Origin: Rhizobium sp. SG_E_25_P2 | Lineage (GTDB): Bacteria > Pseudomonadota > Alphaproteobacteria > Rhizobiales > Rhizobiaceae | Direction of reading: 5' to 3' | NCBI RefSeq assembly: GCF_029892285.1 | Contig: NZ_JARXVM010000001.1 | Span: 558,001 to 622,000, forward strand | DNA: 64,000 nt | Part shown: positions 8,744 through 17,987 of the stretch, in pieces | How the letters are laid out: every line of letters starts with the position of its first letter | Numbering within the stretch: the first letter of the stretch is position 1 | Translations under genes and position numbers: made by a program | The notes under the pieces: model-generated | What the model was told of the DNA's origin: nothing | Database searches by the model: none | What the model saw: only the letters and a program-made list of their open reading frames with translations

Positions 8744-9757
8744 TTAAGCCTCCATGACGGCGGCTATCGCGTCGGCGACGCGCTGCGGACCGGGGAAATA
8801 CTGCCATTCGGCAGCATGCGGATAGGGCGTGTCCCAACCCGCGACGCGTTCGACGGGCGCTTCGAGCCAATAAAAACATTCCTTCTGGATCAAAGCCGCC
8901 AATTCGGCGCCATAACCTGACGTGAGCGTGGCTTCGTGCACGACGACGCATCGCCCGGTTTTTCTGACCGAGTTCATGATTGTCGGCTTGTCGAGCGGGA
9001 CCAGCGTTCTCAGGTCTATGACGTCCGCGTCAACGCCGATTTCGTTCACCGCCGCGAGGCTGACATGGACCATGGCTCCATAGGTGACGATGGTCAGATC
9101 TGGCCCTGTTCGCCGCAATGCGGCCTTGCCGAGCGGCGTCGTATAATAGCCGTCAGGGACATCGCCGGCCTCGCTGCTTTTCCAGGAGACGATCGGGCGA
9201 TCATGATGGCCGTCGAAAGGACCGTTATAGAGCCGCTTCGGCTCAAGGAAAATCACCGGATCGGGATCCTCGATCGCCGCAAGCAGCAGACCTTTGGCGT
9301 CCGCTGGGGTCGAGGGAATAACCGTCTTGAGCCCTGCGACATGAGTAAACAGCGCCTCGGGGCTCTGGCTATGCGTCTGGGCGCCGTAGATTCCGCCGCC
9401 TGTCGGCATGCGCACCACCAGCGGACAGGAAAACTGGCCAGCCGATCGATATCGAAGACGGGCCGCTTCCGAAACGATCTGGTCGTAAGCCGGATACATA
9501 TAGTCGGCGAACTGGATCTCGACGCAGGGCCGCAAGCCATAGGCCGCCATACCCACCGCCGCGCCGACGATTCCGAGTTCGCTGATCGGCGCGTCGATGC
9601 AGCGTGTCTTGCCATATTTTTTCTGCAAACCGGCAGTGCAGCGGAAGACGCCGCCGAAATAGCCGACATCCTGCCCCATCACCACCACGCGACTATCAGC
9701 CGCCATCGCCAGATCATGGGCGTTTTGCAGGGCCTCGATCATCGTCATTCTCGTCAT
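8744..9757 (-). CDS. bkdA2: Branched-chain 2-oxoacid dehydrogenase E1 beta subunit
   Basis: A 337-residue transketolase-like beta subunit. The N-terminal MTMIEALQNAHDLAM and the segments MGQDVGYFGGVFR and PISELGIVG are typical, and the C-terminal transketolase domain includes VVHEATLTSGYGAE. Together with E1alpha it forms the thiamine-diphosphate-dependent decarboxylase. The start at 9757 is two bases past the E1alpha stop, with GGCGGGG as the likely ribosome site inside the end of that gene. A longer reading frame upstream is antisense noise. Confidence 0.92.
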   Translation of the reverse strand: MTRMTMIEALQNAHDLAMAADSRVVVMGQDVGYFGGVFRCTAGLQKKYGKTRCIDAPISELGIVGAAVGMAAYGLRPCVEIQFADYMYPAYDQIVSEAARLRYRSAGQFSCPLVVRMPTGGGIYGAQTHSQSPEALFTHVAGLKTVIPSTPADAKGLLLAAIEDPDPVIFLEPKRLYNGPFDGHHDRPIVSWKSSEAGDVPDGYYTTPLGKAALRRTGPDLTIVTYGAMVHVSLAAVNEIGVDADVIDLRTLVPLDKPTIMNSVRKTGRCVVVHEATLTSGYGAELAALIQKECFYWLEAPVERVAGWDTPYPHAAEWQYFPGPQRVADAIAAVMEA

Positions 9758-9759
9758 GT

Positions 9760-10998
<1,239 letters not shown>

Positions 10999-11769
10999 TC
11001 AACGCCCGACGAAGACAGCTGGGCGTTTTTCCAGAAAGGCCGCCATGCCTTCCTTTCGGTCCTCCGTGGCGAACAACGAATGAAACACCCGCCGCTCGAA
11101 CAGAACGCCTTCGGCGAGCGAGACTTCCTCGGCGCGGTCGACCGCTTCGGCAGCGAGCATCGTGGCCGGCTTGCTGTAGGACGCGATCGTCCTTGCGGCC
11201 GCCAGGCTTTCCGGCAGCAGCGCGTCATCGACGAAAACACGGGCAACCAGGCCGGCGCGTTCGGCCTCGTCTGCGTCCATCATCCGGCCGGTCAGGATCA
11301 TGTCCATCGCCTTGGCCCGCCCGATGAGCCGGGTCAGACGCTGGGTGCCGCCCATGCCGGGAATGACGCCGAGCTTGATTTCCGGCTGGCCGAACTTTGC
11401 CGACCGACTGCAATAGATGATGTCGCACATCATCGCGAGTTCGCAGCCGCCGCCGAGGGCATAGCCGGAGACGGCGGCGATCTTGGGGGTTCTGAGCCGG
11501 GTGAACTCTCCCCATCCGCCGAAGAAGTCTTCGGCGGCCATATCGCCGGCGGATTTCGCCTGCATTTCCCGGATATCGGCCCCGGCGGCGAAGGCCCTGC
11601 TGGATCCCGTCAGCACGATGCACCCGATGCGCGGATCCTCGTCCAGTGTTCGCAACGCAGCCAGCAGATTTAGCAACACCGTCGAGCTCAAGGCGTTGAG
11701 GACCTCTGGCCTGTTCATCGTCACGAGCGCGACGCGATCGCTGATGGTGATGTCGAGCCCGTCACTCAT
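10999..11769 (-). CDS. Enoyl-CoA hydratase (methacrylyl-CoA hydration in valine degradation)
   Basis: A 256-residue crotonase. It has the oxyanion-hole segment [11 protein letters not shown] and the helix [16 protein letters not shown], and both catalytic-position glutamates are present (GGCELA and [12 protein letters not shown]). Its 5' end overlaps mmsB by 4 bases (ATGA). In this operon it most simply adds water to methacrylyl-CoA to give 3-hydroxyisobutyryl-CoA, though crotonases of this type are often broad. Confidence 0.88.
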   Translation of the reverse strand: MSDGLDITISDRVALVTMNRPEVLNALSSTVLLNLLAALRTLDEDPRIGCIVLTGSSRAFAAGADIREMQAKSAGDMAAEDFFGGWGEFTRLRTPKIAAVSGYALGGGCELAMMCDIIYCSRSAKFGQPEIKLGVIPGMGGTQRLTRLIGRAKAMDMILTGRMMDADEAERAGLVARVFVDDALLPESLAAARTIASYSKPATMLAAEAVDRAEEVSLAEGVLFERRVFHSLFATEDRKEGMAAFLEKRPAVFVGR

Positions 11770-12644
11770 GGGCGGTCTCCCCGCCCCATCGACGCCATCG
11801 TCTCGAGCACGGCCGAAAAATCGCGGCCGCGACCGCCAGAGGCGACGAAATCCCGGTAAATCGTGGTGGCCATCGCGCCGAGCGGCGTTGGCGCGGCGCA
11901 GTCTTCTGCTGCGTCCTGGCTCAATCCGAGATCCTTGAGCATGAGTTCGGCGGCGAAGCCGGGCCGGTAGCCATTGTCTGCGGGACTATGCGGCCCAACG
12001 CCGGGGGCTGGGCAATAGCTGTTCATCGACCAGCAGGAGCCGGATGAGGTGGAGACGACATCGAACAGCTTTTGCCTGTCGAGGCCCAACCGGTCTGCGA
12101 GGGTGAAAGCCTCGCAGACCGCCAGCATGGAAATTCCGAGGATCATGTTGTTGCAGATCTTGGCGGCCTGACCGGCTCCGGCCGAACCGCAATGGACGGC
12201 GCGCTTGCCCATCGCGTCGAATATCCCCAACGCATCGGTGAACGCAGCCTCTTCGCCGCCCACCATGAAGGTGAGCGCGGCCGTCGCCGCACCGGATATG
12301 CCGCCCGAAACTGGCGCATCGAGCGGACGAAGCCCCCGCGCGCGCGCCTGTCCATGCGCCCAGCGAGCGCTGGCGATATCGACGGTGGAGCAATCGATGA
12401 AAAGAGCGTTCGCTGCGCCTACCGTTATGATGTCAGCATAGACAGATCGGAGGATCTGCCCGTCAGGAAGCATGGTGATGACCGCGTCGCAGCCCGTTGC
12501 TGCCTCGGCGGCCCCGTCAGCGAGCGTCACGCCTTCGACTGCGGGACGGGCTATGTCGAAGCCGATGACCTGATGGCCGCACCGCGCCAGATTGGCGGCC
12601 ATCGGCGCGCCCATGTGACCAAGGCCGATAAAGCAAATCTTCAT
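11766..12644 (-). CDS. mmsB: 3-Hydroxyisobutyrate dehydrogenase
   Basis: A 292-residue beta-hydroxyacid dehydrogenase. It has the NAD site [18 protein letters not shown], the substrate-binding segment [11 protein letters not shown], and the catalytic lysine in [12 protein letters not shown]. It oxidises 3-hydroxyisobutyrate to methylmalonate semialdehyde. It overlaps both neighbours by 4 bases, so translation is coupled. The next enzyme, methylmalonate semialdehyde dehydrogenase (MmsA), is not in this operon. Confidence 0.92.
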   Translation of the reverse strand: MKICFIGLGHMGAPMAANLARCGHQVIGFDIARPAVEGVTLADGAAEAATGCDAVITMLPDGQILRSVYADIITVGAANALFIDCSTVDIASARWAHGQARARGLRPLDAPVSGGISGAATAALTFMVGGEEAAFTDALGIFDAMGKRAVHCGSAGAGQAAKICNNMILGISMLAVCEAFTLADRLGLDRQKLFDVVSTSSGSCWSMNSYCPAPGVGPHSPADNGYRPGFAAELMLKDLGLSQDAAEDCAAPTPLGAMATTIYRDFVASGGRGRDFSAVLETMASMGRGDRP

Positions 12645-13696
12645 TGTCCAACCTCCTCCGTCGAAAATTCGAGATCGCCGCCGTCTGGCGCGCTCAACAT
12701 TGTCTGAACCAGCTCATCGGGAACGCTGGCAATCGTCGGATGCCGCCATACCGGCTTCCTGTCCTTGTCGATGATCAGGGCGCGGATGCCTTCGAGAAAA
12801 TCTCCGTGCCGCATTGCGCGCGAGACGAACCGGTATTCGGTGCGCAGGGCCGCGCGGATATCGGAGGTGGATCGCGCTCGGCGGATGGCCTCGAAGGTTG
12901 CACGCAACGAAAGCGGCGAGCCGCGCCCGATCGCTTCCCGCGTCGCCGACGCCCAGTCTCCAGACATGACGGCAAGACGGTCGAGAACAGATGTGAGATC
13001 AGGCGCCGCAAAGACCGCGTCGATCTCGGCGCGATGCTGTTGGAGTTGCGAGGACCCCGGCTGTGTCGACATCTCCCTGGCGGCGCCGACATCGCCAGTC
13101 GCGATCATCAGGGCTTTCAGGGCCGGAATGTCCTCGGCAGACACCACGATATCGGCAAATCCGGCATAGACTGCGTCTGCCGCGCTCATGCGATGGCCCG
13201 TCAGCCCCAAAAATTCGCCCACAAAGCCTGGCGCCCGGGCAAGCAACAATGTGCCGCCGACATCCGGCATCAGACCGACCGAGCATTCCGGCATGGAGAT
13301 CTTGCAGTTGTCGGCGGCGATCCTCACCGTTCCATGCGCCGAAAGACCGACGCCTCCTCCCATGACGAAGCCGTGCATGATGGCGACATAGGGCTTGGGA
13401 TAGCGTGCGATCAGGGCGTTCAGCCTATATTCGCGCCGCCAGAACGCCGAGGCGCGATCGAAATCCCCCGCTCTGCCCATGGCGTACAGGCTCGCGAGAT
13501 CGCCGCCGGCGCACAGCGCCTTGTCGCCACGGCCCTCGAGCATCACCCAGGCGACGTCGACTTGATCCCGCCATGTCCTGAGAGCGCCATCGATGGCATC
13601 GACGATGGCCTCGTTGATGGCGTTGAGCGTATCGGGCCTGTTGAGACTGATCCGACCGACCCCGCCTTCTATATCGAAAAGAACGTCGTTGTTCAT
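12641..13696 (-). CDS. 3-Hydroxyisobutyryl-CoA hydrolase (crotonase family)
   Basis: A 351-residue crotonase with the longer C-terminus typical of HIBYL-CoA hydrolases. It has the oxyanion segment ALCAGGDLASLY, the helix GFVMGGGVGLSAHG, and MPECSVGLMPDVGG with the catalytic Glu. It releases CoA from 3-hydroxyisobutyryl-CoA, which protects the cell from the reactive methacrylyl-CoA intermediate. It overlaps mmsB by 4 bases and follows the acyl-CoA dehydrogenase by 10. Confidence 0.9.
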   Translation of the reverse strand: MNNDVLFDIEGGVGRISLNRPDTLNAINEAIVDAIDGALRTWRDQVDVAWVMLEGRGDKALCAGGDLASLYAMGRAGDFDRASAFWRREYRLNALIARYPKPYVAIMHGFVMGGGVGLSAHGTVRIAADNCKISMPECSVGLMPDVGGTLLLARAPGFVGEFLGLTGHRMSAADAVYAGFADIVVSAEDIPALKALMIATGDVGAAREMSTQPGSSQLQQHRAEIDAVFAAPDLTSVLDRLAVMSGDWASATREAIGRGSPLSLRATFEAIRRARSTSDIRAALRTEYRFVSRAMRHGDFLEGIRALIIDKDRKPVWRHPTIASVPDELVQTMLSAPDGGDLEFSTEEVGQ

Positions 13697-13706
13697 CCCG
13701 CAAACC

Positions 13707-14843
13707 TCATTCGAACATGTGACGGGCGATGATCAGCCGCATGATCTCGTTGGCGCCTTCCAGGATCTGATGCACGCGGAGGTCGCGGACGACCTTTTCG
13801 ATTCCATAGTCTTCGAGATAGCCGTAGCCGCCATGCAGCTGCAGCGCCGCATTGGCGACATCGAAACTGGCGTCCGTGACAAAGCGCTTGGCCATGGCGC
13901 AGAATTTGGTTGCGTCGGGCGCATGGTTGTCGAGTTTCCATGCCGCTTGATGCAACAGCGCTCTCGACGCTTGGAGGTCGGTTTCCATGTCGGCGACCTT
14001 GAACTGCAGCGCCTGGAAACTGCTGAGCGCCGCGCCGAAGGCGCGGCGCTCGCGCATATGGGCGAGCGCCCTGTCGAGCGCGAATTGCGCGCCGCCGAGA
14101 GCGCAGGCGGCGATATTCAGACGACCGCCGTCCAGGGCCTTCATCGCGTAGCGGAACCCCGCGCCGATCTCGCCCAACACATTATCCTCAGGCACACGGC
14201 ATTCATCGAAGTGAACCGCAGCCGTCGGCTGCGCGCGCCAGCCCATCTTCCGTTCGAAAGCGCCGAAGCTCAGGCCCTCGCTGTCGCTCGGGGCGACCAT
14301 CGCCGAAATCCCCTTCGGCCCGGCCTCTCCCGTCCGGCACATGACGATGTAAACATCGGAATAATTGCCGCCTGAAATGAACGCTTTTGCCCCATTGAGC
14401 ACATAGGTCGAACCCTCAGCGCGTGCGGTCGTGCGCAGCGCCGCGGCGTCGGATCCCGCGCCCGGTTCGGTCAGGCAATAGGACGCGATCTTGCGCAGGG
14501 CGCAGAGGTCGGGAAGCCAGGTAGAGCGCATGTCCCGAGAGCCGAACCGATCGATCATCCAGGCGCACATATTGTGGATGGATACGAAGGCGGCCACGGA
14601 AGGGCAGGCTTTCGCCAGAGCCTCAAAAATGAGCGCGGCGTCCAGTCGCGACAATCCGGAACCACCGAATTCCTCCGACACGCAGATGCCGCCGAAGCCC
14701 AGAGCGCCGATGTCCTCCAGCATATCTCGGGGAATGGAGCCCGCATGCTCCCAAGCCGATGCGTTCGGCGCGATCCGTTCCGCTGCGAAGGACGTCGCCA
14801 CATCCACCATTGACTGCTGTTCGGCGGTTATTGAAAAGTCCAT
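13707..14843 (-). CDS. Isobutyryl-CoA dehydrogenase (acyl-CoA dehydrogenase family)
   Basis: A 378-residue flavin acyl-CoA dehydrogenase. It has the FAD and substrate segments CLTEPGAGSDAAAL and AFISGGNYSD, the C-terminal GGYGYLEDYGIEKVVRDLR, and the catalytic-base segment ILEGANEIMR with its Glu. It oxidises isobutyryl-CoA to methacrylyl-CoA and passes electrons to ETF. Its start overlaps the ACT-domain gene by 16 bases, which suggests translational coupling to that gene. The context makes isobutyryl-CoA the favoured substrate over 2-methylbutyryl-CoA. Confidence 0.88.
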   Translation of the reverse strand: MDFSITAEQQSMVDVATSFAAERIAPNASAWEHAGSIPRDMLEDIGALGFGGICVSEEFGGSGLSRLDAALIFEALAKACPSVAAFVSIHNMCAWMIDRFGSRDMRSTWLPDLCALRKIASYCLTEPGAGSDAAALRTTARAEGSTYVLNGAKAFISGGNYSDVYIVMCRTGEAGPKGISAMVAPSDSEGLSFGAFERKMGWRAQPTAAVHFDECRVPEDNVLGEIGAGFRYAMKALDGGRLNIAACALGGAQFALDRALAHMRERRAFGAALSSFQALQFKVADMETDLQASRALLHQAAWKLDNHAPDATKFCAMAKRFVTDASFDVANAALQLHGGYGYLEDYGIEKVVRDLRVHQILEGANEIMRLIIARHMFE

Positions 14844-15124
14844 GACGCGCCCCGCCGCTCGGACTGGTCGAGCTCTTCCCGCGCGAACGCTTCGGAAGCG
14901 AGTTCGGCAACGACAAGATCGGCGATGTCATGGAGACGGAGCCGCTCGACGAATGTGTCCGCGGTCAGGTTGCCGCGAACCTCAAACCGAAGCTCCGTGA
15001 CATAATGCGAACCGCACTGGGCGATGTTCATGCCCAGCAGCCCAAACCCCATCTTTCGCAGGCTATCCAGCGCGCGCAGCAGCGCGTCAAAGGGTTGAAG
15101 CACAGAAAATCGGATGGTGTACAT
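14828..15124 (-). CDS. Stand-alone ACT-domain protein leading the valine operon
   Basis: A 98-residue protein whose first 75 residues fit an ACT domain of the IlvM/IlvN type: a strand (YTIRFSVL), a helix (ALLRALDSLRKMGFGLLGMNI), two strands around HYVTELRFEV, then a helix and a final strand (DIADLVVAELA). ACT domains of acetolactate synthase small subunits sense valine. No acetolactate synthase large subunit is nearby; it is instead the first gene of the valine degradation operon, just after the divergent Lrp promoter region. The start at 15124 has GGGAGG 4 bases before it. A role as a valine-sensing adaptor or regulator is inference. Confidence 0.75.
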   Translation of the reverse strand: MYTIRFSVLQPFDALLRALDSLRKMGFGLLGMNIAQCGSHYVTELRFEVRGNLTADTFVERLRLHDIADLVVAELASEAFAREELDQSERRGASWTFQ

Positions 15125-15183
15125 GGCGCCTCCCAACGTCAACATGCACAAACAGCCTATTCCCAACTCCACCAAATTAATTC

Positions 15184-15237
15184 TCAAAAAATATTGACAA
15201 TGACGTATTTATAGAAATTATCTTTCACCACAATCAA
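15184..15237. promoter_or_regulatory. Overlapping divergent promoters between the valine operon and lrp
   Basis: This AT-rich island contrasts with the surrounding GC-rich DNA. On the minus strand, TTGATT (15237-15232) and TATAAA (15213-15208), spaced 18, make a good promoter for the valine operon. On the plus strand, TTGACA (15194-15199) with a weak -10 around 15217-15224 could serve lrp. TCAAAAAATATTGA (15184-15197) has inverted ends and may be an Lrp site. The two promoters overlap, so only one side may be active at a time. Confidence 0.5.
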
Positions 15238-15243
15238 TAAATA

Positions 15244-15258
15244 CAAAATATTATTTTG
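15244..15258 (+). promoter_or_regulatory. Palindromic candidate Lrp site over the lrp ribosome site
   Basis: CAAAATATTATTTTG is a perfect 7+1+7 palindrome. It touches the GAGG ribosome site of the Lrp gene, which starts at 15268. AT-rich palindromes are usual Lrp/AsnC targets, so autoregulation is likely. Confidence 0.5.
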
Positions 15259-15267
15259 AGGAACGTC

Positions 15268-15741
15268 ATGAACAAGGCGCTGGATCGGATCGACCGCAAG
15301 ATCATGCGCGCGCTGGTCGAGAACGGCCGCCTCACCAATACCCAGCTCGCCGAAATGGTCGGCCTCAGCGCCGCGCCATGCTGGCAGAGAGTTCGCCGCC
15401 TGGAAAACGAAGGCTTCATTTCGGGCTATACCGCCGTGCTCGATCAGAGCCTGCTCGGCGTCAGGGAGACTGTGCTTCTGGAGGTGACGCTTGACCGACA
15501 TGACGATGAGGCCGTGGCCAATTTCGGTCGGGCGATGGCCGCCCTCCCCGAAGTCATCGAAGTCTATCTGACGACCGGCGAATACGACTATTTCATCAAG
15601 GTCGCAGTCGAGGGCACGCAGGGCTACGCGGATTTCCTGCAGAAGAAGCTGTACAAGATCCCCGGCGTTCGGCATTCACGCTCCAGTTTTACGCTGGGCT
15701 GCCTGAAACGCTCGCTTTCCGTTCTGCCGGCTCCGGACTGA
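15268..15741 (+). CDS. Lrp/AsnC-family transcriptional regulator (BkdR-like)
   Basis: A 157-residue regulator. The N-terminal helix-turn-helix comes first (LDRIDRKIMRALVENGRLTNTQLAEMVGLS, written here as its two ends LDRIDRKIM and LAEMVGLS), then the RAM/AsnC ligand domain with TTGEYDYFIKV. It is transcribed away from the valine operon, as BkdR is in Pseudomonas, where valine or another branched-chain amino acid acts as coinducer. The ATG at 15268 follows GAGG. A role as activator of the bkd operon is inferred from position. Confidence 0.85.
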   Translation: MNKALDRIDRKIMRALVENGRLTNTQLAEMVGLSAAPCWQRVRRLENEGFISGYTAVLDQSLLGVRETVLLEVTLDRHDDEAVANFGRAMAALPEVIEVYLTTGEYDYFIKVAVEGTQGYADFLQKKLYKIPGVRHSRSSFTLGCLKRSLSVLPAPD

Positions 15742-15843
15742 ATGCCCTGGGACGAGACCGCCTCCGGAGGCGTTCGATCGCCTCGTCGGAACTGAACAGC
15801 GTGTCAGAAAAACGAAATTGCCCTGGCGGCATCGAAGGAAGAT

Positions 15844-15892
15844 GGTCATCGCGAGGAGCCCGGCCAAGGCTGGGGAGGTGATTGGCGATCCG
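15844..15892 (+). repeat. Possible dispersed Rhizobiales-type short repeat
   Basis: The stretch begins GGTCATCGCGAGGAGC and ends GGCGATCC. It resembles the GTCATTGCGAGGAGC-type dispersed repeat common between genes in many Rhizobiales genomes. Only one copy is in this window. The remaining bases from 15742 to 15935 hold no gene that I can support. Confidence 0.35.
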
Positions 15893-15935
15893 AAACGACG
15901 CATACAGTCGTGGGATCGCGATCAGGGAGGCATAT

Positions 15936-16928
15936 ATGGGGAGCGGCGAAAAAATGGCCGGCAAACCGATCAAACTCAGTCAGGAAACTGTCGTCGTCGG
16001 CATTTCCGTGTTGTTGTTTTTGATCTTTTCGGTGGTTCTCGACAAATTTCTGTCGGAAGGCAACATCATTGCGCTTTTGAAGAACGTGTCCATCCTCGGC
16101 ACGCTTGCTGTCGGCATGGGTTTTGTCGTCGTCGGGCGCGGCATCGATCTCACCATGGTCGCCGTCATGGTCGTCGGCGTCGCCTTCAGCATTTGGATCT
16201 CGCAATGGGGCATCGACTTCACGCTGGCGGTGCTGCTCGGCGCGCTGCTGGTTGCGCTGATAGGCCTGTTCACCGGCGTTATGATCGCATTCGCCGAGAT
16301 ACCGCCGATCTTCGTGACGCTGGCTATCGCTTCATCCGTCTACGGCGCGGGCCGTTACGTCTTCGCCTCGGATGTCCTCTATGCGCCGAACGACGTCGCC
16401 TGGCTCAAATGGGTGGGCGCGGGCACAGTGTTCGGGCTGCCGGCATCCGTGATCATTTTCAGCGTCGTGACCTTGGTGATGGGCGTTTTTCTGCGAAAGA
16501 CGCGCTTCGGCCGCCTGGTCTATGCCGCCGGCGACAATCCCCATGCCGCACGCACGATGGGTCTGCCGACGCGGCCGATCATCGTCGCGCAATATGTCAT
16601 CAGCGCGCTGATCGCGTTTACGGCCGGCATCATCATGACCGGCCTGGTCACGGGTATCAACACCACGCTCTACAGTTCGAGCCTGATCTATGACGTGCTG
16701 CTCGTGGTCGTGCTGGGAGGCATCGGTCTGTCGGGCGGCCAGGGCGGGGTGCGCAATGTCATCGTCGGCACGATCCTGGTCGGCATCCTGACCAATGGAA
16801 TGACCATCCTCAATTTCAGCTACACCAGTCAGAACCTCATCAAAAGCGTGATCCTTCTCAGCGCGCTCGCCATTGATGCGATCATCAATCCGCGCGACGA
16901 GCAGACCTCGCAAAGCGGAGATATCTGA
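15936..16928 (+). CDS. Ribose-class ABC transporter permease (RbsC/BPD_transp_2 family)
   Basis: A 330-residue integral membrane protein with about 8-10 hydrophobic helices. It has the family landmarks GRGIDLTMVAVMVVG and GGIGLSGGQGG. It would form one half of the inner membrane channel of a sugar or sugar-acid importer. The ATG at 15936 has AGGGAGG 5 bases upstream, better than earlier in-frame starts. It is the first gene of a five-gene operon running to 22691. A GATCGCGATC palindrome at 15914-15923 sits just before the ribosome site. Confidence 0.9.
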   Translation: MGSGEKMAGKPIKLSQETVVVGISVLLFLIFSVVLDKFLSEGNIIALLKNVSILGTLAVGMGFVVVGRGIDLTMVAVMVVGVAFSIWISQWGIDFTLAVLLGALLVALIGLFTGVMIAFAEIPPIFVTLAIASSVYGAGRYVFASDVLYAPNDVAWLKWVGAGTVFGLPASVIIFSVVTLVMGVFLRKTRFGRLVYAAGDNPHAARTMGLPTRPIIVAQYVISALIAFTAGIIMTGLVTGINTTLYSSSLIYDVLLVVVLGGIGLSGGQGGVRNVIVGTILVGILTNGMTILNFSYTSQNLIKSVILLSALAIDAIINPRDEQTSQSGDI

Positions 16929-16955
16929 AACCGAGACGTCTACAGGGAGGAAACC

Positions 16956-17972
16956 ATGACGATTCTCAAGAACATCATTCTCGCCGGCTTAACCGCCGCA
17001 GCCATTTTGACCACACCTTTGGCCGCAGTCTCGCAAGAGACGGATCAGGTAGGACGACAGGCCTATCTCGATGCGATGAAGGGCAAGAAGGTCATCTTCA
17101 TCCCGATCTCGCAGGGCATGGACCTCAACCAGGCCTGGGTCGTCGTCTGGCAGCGCCATGCCGCCCGTTACGGCTTTACGCTCGAAGTGCGCGATCCCAA
17201 TGGCGACACCAATGCCGGCATCCGGGCCATGCAGGGCGCGATCGCCGAAAAGCCCGACCTGATCATCGTGCAGAATCCCGACGTGCAGACCTATGCCCGT
17301 CTTCTCAAGCAGGCGCAGTCCAGCGGCATCAAGGTGCTGCAGGTCAACATGCAGTCCGCCACCCAGACCGACTCTTACGTCGGCAACGACTGGATCGAGA
17401 TGGGCCGGCTCGAAATGACCGAACTCGCCAAGACCTGCACCGGCCCGAACGCGCCGTCGCACAAAGTCGTCTGGCTCGCCGGCGTCCAGACCGGCGCCGC
17501 CAATATCTATATGCGCACGGGCATCGACGAGATCCTGAAACAGAACCCGGAGCTTGAACTGGTCTCCGACCAGCCGGCCGACTATTCGAGCGAAAAAGCG
17601 CGACAGATTACCGAGACCGTGCTGCAGCAGCATCCCGACCTTTGCGGCATCATGGGCATCTGGGACAATGCCGAAGTCGGCGCGGGCGCTGCGGTCAAGG
17701 CCGCCGGCAAGCAGGACCAGGTGACCATCGTCACCAATGGCGCCGGCAGCGACACAGGCTGCAAGAGTATCGAAAACGGTCTGCTCGACGTGATCTTCAA
17801 TTTCAACGCCCCGATCCAGGCTGAAATTTCGGCGCAGCAGATTTCCGAACTGCTGCAGCAGCCGGATCGCGAAGCGGGCAGCGAAAAGACGATCTTCTTC
17901 GGCCCCATCACCCGCGTCGACAAGAACAACGCCTCCGGCCGTAATTGCTGGAAGCTCGACGACTTCAAATAA
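16956..17972 (+). CDS. Periplasmic sugar-type substrate-binding protein
   Basis: A 338-residue exported protein. A signal peptide of about 26 residues ends at PLAAVSQ, followed by a type I periplasmic-binding fold (Peripla_BP_4-like) with the segments KKVIFIPISQGMD, DPNGDTNAGIRAMQGAI and WDNAEVGAGAA. It delivers the substrate to the permease pair. It is encoded between the two permease genes. The ligand cannot be read from the sequence; the lactonase-like propellers encoded next to it hint at an aldonate, lactone or sugar acid. Confidence 0.9.
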   Translation: MTILKNIILAGLTAAAILTTPLAAVSQETDQVGRQAYLDAMKGKKVIFIPISQGMDLNQAWVVVWQRHAARYGFTLEVRDPNGDTNAGIRAMQGAIAEKPDLIIVQNPDVQTYARLLKQAQSSGIKVLQVNMQSATQTDSYVGNDWIEMGRLEMTELAKTCTGPNAPSHKVVWLAGVQTGAANIYMRTGIDEILKQNPELELVSDQPADYSSEKARQITETVLQQHPDLCGIMGIWDNAEVGAGAAVKAAGKQDQVTIVTNGAGSDTGCKSIENGLLDVIFNFNAPIQAEISAQQISELLQQPDREAGSEKTIFFGPITRVDKNNASGRNCWKLDDFK

Positions 17973-17987
17973 GCGCGGAACAGACAG

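Noticed and set aside
7289-8920. A 543-codon plus-strand frame opposite bkdB and lpdA
   Set aside because: Antisense to two conserved enzymes, with arginine- and histidine-rich composition and no family features.
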